This document shows positions 57,855-64,000 of a DNA stretch of 64,000 nt, in pieces. Source of the DNA: Silene conica (lineage: Eukaryota > Streptophyta > Magnoliopsida > Caryophyllales > Caryophyllaceae); the NCBI GenBank assembly GCA_029255685.2, contig CM055312.2, positions 80,172,369 to 80,236,368 on the forward strand, given 5' to 3'. Numbering within the stretch: position 1 is the stretch's first letter; every line of letters begins with the position of its first letter. The translations under genes and the position numbers were made by a program. The notes below the pieces were generated by a model that was not told the DNA's origin, ran no database searches, and worked only from the letters and a program-made list of their open reading frames with translations.

Positions 57855-58415
57855 TGTTGGTAATTTAAGTGTAATTACCGGTTCATTTAGCGTATTCGAC
57901 TTTGGTTCGTAGATGGGTAAGTTCGTAATAATACAATGTAAGTTTGGGTAGTACGGAGTGTACACTTACATAATTATTTACGAATTTACGGTATAGTTTC
58001 ATTTGAAAAACTATGATGAGGGATCCGAGGCAATGCCCGAGAAACTTTGATGGGATTTAATTTCCGTAATAGAAATTGAATATGTTAGAATTTGTGAAAA
58101 GTTACAACTCTTCACAAATTCATTCCCCTACCCTCTTCATATCTATATAAATAGATATGGGTGAAGATGTTTAAAAAATACACACAAAGTTTTGTCTTCT
58201 GCATCATTGAACACAATAACAAACTACATAAAATACTTCTGAATTACATCTCTGATTTTTGTGCCGGAAAACAGAGGACACCGTCTTATCTCAATAGGAA
58301 ATTTGGTATAACCCTGGCACTAATATAGGGTCGAATTGTTCTATTAGGAAAGTGTAGTCGATTCGGTGTGATCTTTATTGTCAATTCCTATTTCGTGCAT
58401 ACCCAATTTCTAACA
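57855..58415 (+). repeat. Right LTR of the old Copia, 561 bp
   Basis: TGTTGG to CTAACA. Its last 310 bp match 49019-49328 with 2 differences. Confidence 0.85.
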
Positions 58416-58545
58416 ATCTACAAATTGAGGAAAAACAGCGTCGCTCCCATCGCCACAACACTGTAAATTGGGAATTTTAATCGACATAGGTTTGGTCAAT
58501 TTCTTCATCCGTCACAGACACTGTACTGTAAATTGATTTAAGTAC
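58416..58545 (+). repeat. 130-bp direct duplication, right copy
   Basis: Partner of 48889-49018, directly after the LTR end. Confidence 0.95.
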
Positions 58546-58813
58546 AGCTAATTAACTGCAGCCAAATCAATTTTCTTTTTAAATAAATTTCTTTTTAAAT
58601 AAAAAGCAGCTTCTCACGCCGGAGTCTTTCTTTACGCCTTCCTTGAAAAATTAAATTGATCCGTAAGCGTAGAAGAAGAAGAAAAGTTATAAGAGAGGTT
58701 GGCTCAACCTTGTTTTTAGAATAAATAGCGGGTGGGCCACAACCAAAGAGAAATTCCTGAGATTAATGCATTGGAAAGAATTGTACACAATTTGCAGACA
58801 TTTTACATAAACA
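58546..58813. other. Intergenic host DNA
   Basis: Continuation of the host sequence after the 130-bp duplication; no gene recognised. Confidence 0.4.
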
Positions 58814-59938
58814 CTAGTGTTAACCCGTGCAAAAATGCCCGGATTGTTTATTAAAATTCTAATATATAAAATTTGTTTAGAATAATGCGAATATATATCG
58901 ACATTATTATTTTCATTGTTACAAATTAAACCCAATGAGAATGTAGTTTGTTGTTTTTATTTTAAAACTTTCAATTAGTTCAATTCGATTAACTATGGCC
59001 GAATTAAAAAATATATGAGTAAAATTGTGTATCCTACGTAATAACGTAGTTTGTTGGCGACTAATAGTAACTCCAACGTAATACATATATCTAAACAACT
59101 ATAGTAAAAAAAAGTTGGGCTCTAGTTTAAATATAATTGAGTCCGCATTAAAAATAAGTTTTTGCCACCCCATATGAAATGAATTTATATTTTATCACTC
59201 ATGAACCAAAAAAACACATACTCTAATGTCACGCTACATTATTATTTTGCACAAAATCTTCTATATTATTTACACAATTATCTTTATACTCTCTCTATGT
59301 CTTCAATTTTGAGACCACTTTCAAATTAATCTAATTATATCTTATTATTGTTCTTAATTCATTACCCATCTACTTTTTGCCTCAAACATACTACTTTGCA
59401 TCATATTGACATATTGGGTTAAACCATTATTAAAGATTCATGTACGTATACAAACTAATTTCTTTGCAACTTTTAAATTAATTATAACCTTTCAATTGTT
59501 TGTAAATTAATTTTGAAATAAAAGTTATATTGTATGTAATATGAGTTTAATCTATTTTCGTTTTTTCAAACTTTCAGCAATAAACTTTTAAAACTCCGTA
59601 ATTATTATTTTTTAAATGTTTCTAAGGTTGTTAAATGCGAAAACTTTTTTATCTTATAATTTTTTAATATGTTGATTTTTCGTAAAGAGATATATTCGTT
59701 ATTTTATAACCAAATTAAGATCTAATTATTATTCAAACGATATGATAATTTAATTATAAATAACAGATTTTTTATGCCGGAATATTTGTTAGACACTCCG
59801 TATAATAGGTATAACATTTGTTAGACATTTTTTATAATATTTGTTATACATTTTTTTCTAAAAAAAAAAAAAATGTTGGGTTTGATGAGGTGGGTGAAGG
59901 AGAGTTCTTTAAATGTTTTTGTTATAATATAGATAAGA
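58814..59938 (-). mobile_element. Candidate non-autonomous Helitron, 1.1 kb
   Basis: Minus strand: the 3' end is CTAG (58817 down to 58814), preceded by a hairpin CCGGGCA-TTTTT-TGCACGG-type stem. The 5' end is TCTTATCTATATTATAAC from 59938. Flanks are A (58813) and T (59939) on the plus strand, consistent with A|T insertion. AT-rich, no coding. Confidence 0.55.
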
Positions 59939-60889
59939 TTGACGGGAATTGTAGTAGGTTATCTCTCAAAGTTAATGAATATCTTTAGTTGTTCGTAAAA
60001 TCAAATCATTTTTAAACATCTCAACTACAAAACTCCGTTGTATAGAGACTAGAATTATTACTTGATCGATACGAGAACATCCATAATTGTGTGATTTTGA
60101 CGGATTTCAAAATTTCGGTTACTTTTGTGAGGGGAGAGAATTAGAGAGAGGTTTTTTCTTTTGTTTTTAGGCAAAGGGTATAGAATGAAAAATAATGAAA
60201 AAAAGTCCATATATGAGTAAAACTCGTACATGAGTGAGCAATTACGGTTTTTTAACAGTTTTACATTAAGACATTGTCTTTATCATGGAGAGCAGTGGTT
60301 AATGGAAGTATTCTAATGGGATTATTTCAGTAACATCAAATTTCTTGCATAATAATCTTACCAAAACTAAAACAAATGTACGGTTCCTTTGATGATAAAG
60401 AACTTGTAAAGTGTTGGAAGTATAGGGTTATTATACGGCTGAAGATATATTGAGATAATATATGTTATTGTGTTGTGGTATACTGGTATGGAGGCTACTA
60501 ATGAGAAATAAAATTGTTTCGACTATGATACAAATCTATACAGGCGCCATCCCTCAACGTCACACAACACTCCTAAAAATTGTGCACTCAAATATTAGTA
60601 AATGGAACTCATGTGTTATTATACTCACAGTTAACATAGACAACAAACTTCTCATATTTATCATGATTAATTACCACCATAATCACAAAGAGAGTGGCAT
60701 AACCCCACGATAAACTTGGAGTTAATAACTATAATCATATATAAGCAAGTAGTGGAAAAAGTGTAGACATTACCTTACGAAATAATAAAAAACTTATTTA
60801 TAATGTAATATAATCTATATAACACTAATAACCTTTGCATTACTTCCAACTTAAAATAGTTAGTCGAGTCTCTTTTCTATCACCTTAAC
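59939..60889. other. AT-rich intergenic DNA
   Basis: No gene, RNA or transposon termini recognised. Confidence 0.4.
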
Positions 60890-61008
60890 AGGCTCTCCCC
60901 CTCTCCCTTACGTTCGAGCCTTTTTCCTCCGGGTCCTCTCCTCTCGTATGAACTCGAGCCTCTCTCCTCAAGGCTTAAAAGTGCTCGAACGTAAGGGAGA
61001 GGGAGCCT
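60890..61008. repeat. GC-rich inverted repeat (fold-back), 119 bp
   Basis: Left arm 60890-60919 (AGGCTC, a 4-base insertion, then CCTCTCCCTTACGTTCGAGC) pairs with right arm 60983-61008 (GCTCGAACGTAAGGGAGAGG then GAGCCT), loop about 63 nt. Much more GC-rich than its surroundings. Confidence 0.85.
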
Positions 61009-61236
61009 CCTTCTCCTTAGCAGTCTTGTCTCATTTCTTTCTCCTTTCCATACAACCGAGTTTTCTTACTTCAATGATTAGACGACCAATATATGGATAA
61101 TTAATTCACAATAACTCGATAATCTAATATTAATATCTTTATACAAAATAATAAACATGTTCTAAATAATCACAATCCAATGAAGATCATATATGTAATC
61201 AATATTATGATTAAGCACGGAGGTCCAACTCTTATC

Positions 61237-62035
61237 CTAATTAGCTAGTAACCGGCGCACAAAACTTCTCAATAAATCGTCAAGCCCTTCGCTTCTACCA
61301 ACTTTTACGTTTTGTCATTACCTCTTCAGTTTCTCTCTTTTTTTTCTTCTTCACGATCGCCAACTCTTTCCAGAACATGTCTTACATCTCTTTGCATATA
61401 TGCTCCGCCTCCAATATTATCTTCATCCTAAAACATTTGATGGACTAAAGTTAACGTCCTCAAAACCCTTTTAAGCCCATCATCCATGGTTAGCTTAACA
61501 TCGATTTTCGTTTTTATCTTCTTATCTTCAAAAAAACAATATGGAGCAATCTTTATCACATTAGCCCTACAAGACTCTTCCCAAATATCTTTTTTTATCA
61601 TGACAATCAAAACGACACGTCTCTCAGATAACGCAACATCAAGCCCCTTTTCTCCGACCTTAGTACAATCTTCCTTGCTAATAATCTTCCCGAACGTGGA
61701 ACGTATTTCTAGGTTTGATCCGCCAGCTAATAAACTCGTAATCCTTTGAGCATAGTCATGTTATTCCCTAGAGTATAGATTGATAACTCGAACATGTCAC
61801 GTACTTTATTAAGGAACTCACGTGCTCTCGGACATAACTTGACTAATCTTGAGCTGCCTTTAACCTTGTATAGATAATACGAATCGTTGGCAACATTCAT
61901 CTTGTCTTTTAGCGTGAATTTTCGGGGTTTTATTGAATGGACGAGAGTGTTATCCAGGTCGATAACCAAGTTTAGCTTCCCATCCTTACAGGTAATGGTT
62001 TGAATGCGGGAGAGACAAGTAGGGCACGAAATCAT
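61237..62035 (-). pseudogene. FCP1/CTD-phosphatase-like pseudogene, intronless
   Basis: From 62035: MISCPTCLSRIQTITC, then the phosphatase signature VIDLDNTLVHS (DxDxT) and LVKLCPRAREFLNKV, MFELSIYTLGNN. A frameshift near 61745 moves the rest (YAQRITSLLAGG, LSERRVVLIVMIKKDIWEES, RANVIKIAPYCFFEDKKIK). A TAG in HQMF-stop-DED and a final DVRHVLERV part follow. In FCP1-like enzymes the second motif has an Asp pair (VDDT-like); here it reads IVMIKK, so the catalytic aspartates are gone. No introns are visible, which suggests a retrocopy. Confidence 0.8.
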
Positions 62036-62047
62036 ACCACTTCCACA

Positions 62048-62255
62048 TTATTATAGGCATATGGAATGTTCGGGGTATGAATAGAGTAGAAAAACAGCGA
62101 GATATAAATAAAGTGCTGTTACAGAATCAAGTAGGTTTATTTGCTTTGTTGGAAACGAAAATAAAACCTAAAAACCATCATCAAGCTATGACTATCTTTC
62201 ACAATTGGAGTATCAGTTCTAATACTCATACTCACCCTGGTGGTCGTATTTGGAT
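62048..62255 (+). pseudogene. LINE ORF2 endonuclease N-terminal fragment
   Basis: Frame reads IGIWNVRGMNRVEKQRDINK, then LFALLETKIKPKN and HPGGRIWI, the first blocks of plant L1 endonuclease. It is cut at 62256 by the LTR of a Gypsy element. Orientation is opposite to the phosphatase pseudogene next to it. Confidence 0.85.
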
Positions 62256-62888
62256 TGTTTAGGTCAAAATTTACCTAATGTTTAATTTGGAGGTTATAGT
62301 GATTCCTAGCTTAAACATGTATGAGTTTTGATTAGTTTGTGGTTATGGATCGTGAATAAGATAAATAAGGATGCAAAGAGATTGATGACGCAGAAAACCC
62401 CTTAGGGAAAAACTGCGGGAGGATGATATCCTCCAAGTTTCTACTAGAATATTCCCCTAGAATGGGCTCCGTATTACAAGTATTTCTAAGGTTTTTTGCT
62501 AAGTGTTTTGTGTATTCTCTGTGTGAATGCCCCTCCAATGTACAAGGTCTTACATATTTATAAAACTATCCTCCTATGGACCGTTGGATTGGGCTTTCAT
62601 CCAACGGATCTTTCTCTCTTTCTTTATCTTCTTTTAGCTTCTTCTTTCCTCTTGCTTTCTCTGACAGACTTTGGCTGTGTGGCTATTTCGGGAAATCTCG
62701 AGCCTTGGTTCCCACAGCCTTTTCCTCCTCCTCGTTCTTGCTGCTCCCTTCCTTCCTTTACACTCTCCTTTTCTTGTGGACTTCTTCTCCTTCTTATTCC
62801 GTTGACCTAGATGTTGAGTGTACAACCTTGGCCCATTCATGCGATGCCACGTGTTGATACATAAAATAATATATTTTAGGGCATAACA
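62256..62888 (-). repeat. Gypsy 3' LTR of the second copy, 633 bp
   Basis: Same start and end words and same length class as 47572-48205. Confidence 0.9.
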
Positions 62889-63254
62889 TTAGCCCCCAGT
62901 TCTTGCATAAATATATTTATGCGGGAACTCCTGCAGCTTCTGGACTCAGGACCTGGACAGGGGCTTCGGGCTGAAATTTCGGACAGAACCGCCAGGCAGG
63001 GAAACACGGATGGGACGTGTAGTGGTTTTTTGCCAGAACTCCCTTTAATGTTTGTCAACCACTCGCCAACTGTCACCCACACACAATTTTGAATTTTAAA
63101 CGTTTACTCTCCTATTTATTACCCCTTTTCACCTTTACCTTTTACCTTCTCTCTCTTCTACTTTTCTTAACTTCCGCTTTCTCCAACCGCCCCTTCGCTC
63201 CCTTTCTCCGACTAAGGTATTGTTCTTCTACGATTTTCCTTGGTTATTGTTGCG

Positions 63255-64000
63255 ATGGCTTCCAATTTTTCTTCACGCTCTTTATTAAAAAATGATTATC
63301 GTATCGATTCTTGCTTTTCCCTTATGGATTTATCCGTAGTTAGGGACTTTTTTCCTTTCGGCGAGGATGTCGAATTCGTTCTTCCCAAACCGGGTCAGGT
63401 GGCTGACTCTTATCGCCCCCGTTGGACCACCTTCTATTTGTACCCTTTCTCTTTACGGTTGTCTTTCCCCTTTCCCGCACTTGTGTAGGAATTCCTTCAC
63501 CATTCCAAACTCTCATTGTGGCAAATCAATCCTCATGCCTGGAGGATTTTGCTCTCTTTGTCCCTGCTGAATGACCGTCACTCTCTTGCCATTACCCTGG
63601 GCAATCTTGCCCATGTCTATAAGGTTCGCGGTCTGGGTGGTGCGCAGTTTACTATGCGCGCCAGGTCCAAGTCAGATCTTCCCATTATCTTCCCACCCAA
63701 GCCTAAGGATGCAGGGTGGTCTGCTCAGTTCATCTTTGTGTGGGCGGACTCGCTTCCTCCTCCCACAGATTATATTTATACTGATCCGGTGGGGCCCAGA
63801 GGTACTTGTAGCCCCTCCTCCTTGTCTTCTTTCTTGTTATTGCTTACGTTCTTACTTTTCTCTCTGTGCAGGCGTAAAAGATTTCATTCCCTCAGTCAAC
63901 GCTACCCAGTCCTATAGCAAGCTCTTTGGGCTAGATCCAGAGCACCGCCATTTCAACAACTTATTTGCTCAGGACGATCAAGAGGTGATGTCAACCAGCT
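63255..64000 (+). pseudogene. Antisense gene of the second Gypsy copy, one in-frame TAG
   Basis: ATG at 63255 (MASNFSSRSLLKNDYRIDSC) aligns with the gene at 34627. Exon 1 ends at 63801 (CCCAGAG|GTACTT) and exon 2 starts at 63872 (TGTGCAG|GCGTAAAAG), matching intron 1 of the first copy. At about 63487 a TAG replaces the CAG of the first copy (FPALV-stop-EFLHH versus FHALVQQFLHH). The domain otherwise continues (INPHAWRILLSLSLL). Truncated by the window end. Confidence 0.85.

Larger units (their letters stand above)
49019..58415 (+). mobile_element. Old Copia element, left LTR truncated, invaded by a young Copia
   Basis: Right LTR 57855-58415 begins TGTTGG after a polypurine tract (AAATGGGGGAGGAT) and ends CTAACA. 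The left LTR keeps only its last 310 bp (49019-49328, two differences from the right). Inside are gag-like fragments on the plus strand either side of the young Copia (LLLTILEVAYILRTSYP, then DPDAKDMIDL after 54344). RNase H-like and C-terminal scraps occur near 57.0-57.4 kb. No long frame survives. Confidence 0.8.
62256..64000 (-). mobile_element. Second copy of the Tat Gypsy family, runs off the window
   Basis: LTR 62256-62888 (TGTTTAGG to GCATAACA) resembles the LTRs of 33516-48205 but is clearly diverged. It is followed by the same internal order: polypurine tract complement and then the antisense gene. Preceding bases TGGAT (62251-62255) are the candidate duplication; the other end is outside. 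Confidence 0.92.

Noticed and set aside
49019-58415. The two 310-bp LTR pieces as a simple segmental duplication
   Set aside because: The right copy is preceded by a polypurine tract and a full TG...CA LTR with Copia scraps inside, so an LTR element explains it better.
1-64000. CRISPR arrays, operons, bacterial-type promoters or terminators
   Set aside because: None seen; intron-bearing genes and plant transposons show nuclear plant DNA.
1-64000. rRNA, functional tRNA or plastid/mitochondrial inserts
   Set aside because: No such sequence recognised on either strand; only degenerate tRNA-like boxes were found.

Overview
This is plant nuclear DNA, almost certainly from a eudicot. The coding exons are separated by GT-AG introns, the intergenic sequence is very AT-rich, and most of the window is nested transposable elements of typical plant families (Copia, Tat-type Gypsy, L1-type LINE, hAT, CACTA, MULE, Harbinger/Tourist, Stowaway, Helitron). 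The Tat/Retand-like Gypsy with an antisense ORF and the frequent 'actccgta' words hint at Caryophyllales, but that is only a guess.

Host genes. The one complete gene is a six-exon, minus-strand oligopeptide transporter of OPT3 type (9947 down to 2701, 743 residues), with an unusual GC-AG second intron of 3.3 kb. At 706-973 are the last two exons (plus strand) of a gene whose 5' part lies outside the window; a Copia element sits in or beside the preceding intron. At 61237-62035 is an intronless, frameshifted FCP1/CTD-phosphatase-like pseudogene.

Region 9.9-22.2 kb is a nested stack. A decayed Copia 3' half (11.49-13.98 kb) is split by a hAT element with a perfect 8-bp duplication. Its 3' LTR (starting 14583) is split by a Harbinger/Tourist element with TTCAG arrays and by a 5.7-kb LINE. 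The LINE is flanked by a 15-bp duplication, and its 5' third is inverted relative to its 3' two thirds, the signature of twin priming. Region 22-33.3 kb has no recognisable gene; it holds a long-TIR MULE, hAT elements, several MITEs and a 4.1-kb Helitron.

Region 33.3-48.3 kb is a small hAT element (8-bp duplication CTCCATAA, internal tRNA-like boxes) that received a 14.7-kb Tat-lineage Gypsy (duplication ACTAC). The Gypsy pol is on the minus strand and riddled with stops and frameshifts. Its plus-strand antisense gene is an intact three-exon ORF of 577 codons. A CACTA transposon sits in the pol between RT and RNase H and carries exons of a CSC1/OSCA-type channel gene plus a 5'-truncated LINE with a poly(A) tail.

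Region 48.9-58.5 kb is an old plus-strand Copia with a truncated left LTR, a candidate self-complementary primer site and a 130-bp flanking duplication. Inside it sits a very young minus-strand Copia (49519-54343) whose LTRs differ only by one 2-bp AT indel and whose polyprotein is open apart from one A-tract frameshift. The window ends with a second copy of the Tat Gypsy (from 62256) inserted into a LINE endonuclease fragment.

Most promising for follow-up: the spliced antisense gene kept open inside a decayed Gypsy, the own-LTR-complementary primer site, the gene-capturing CACTA, and the twin-primed LINE with a templated junction.
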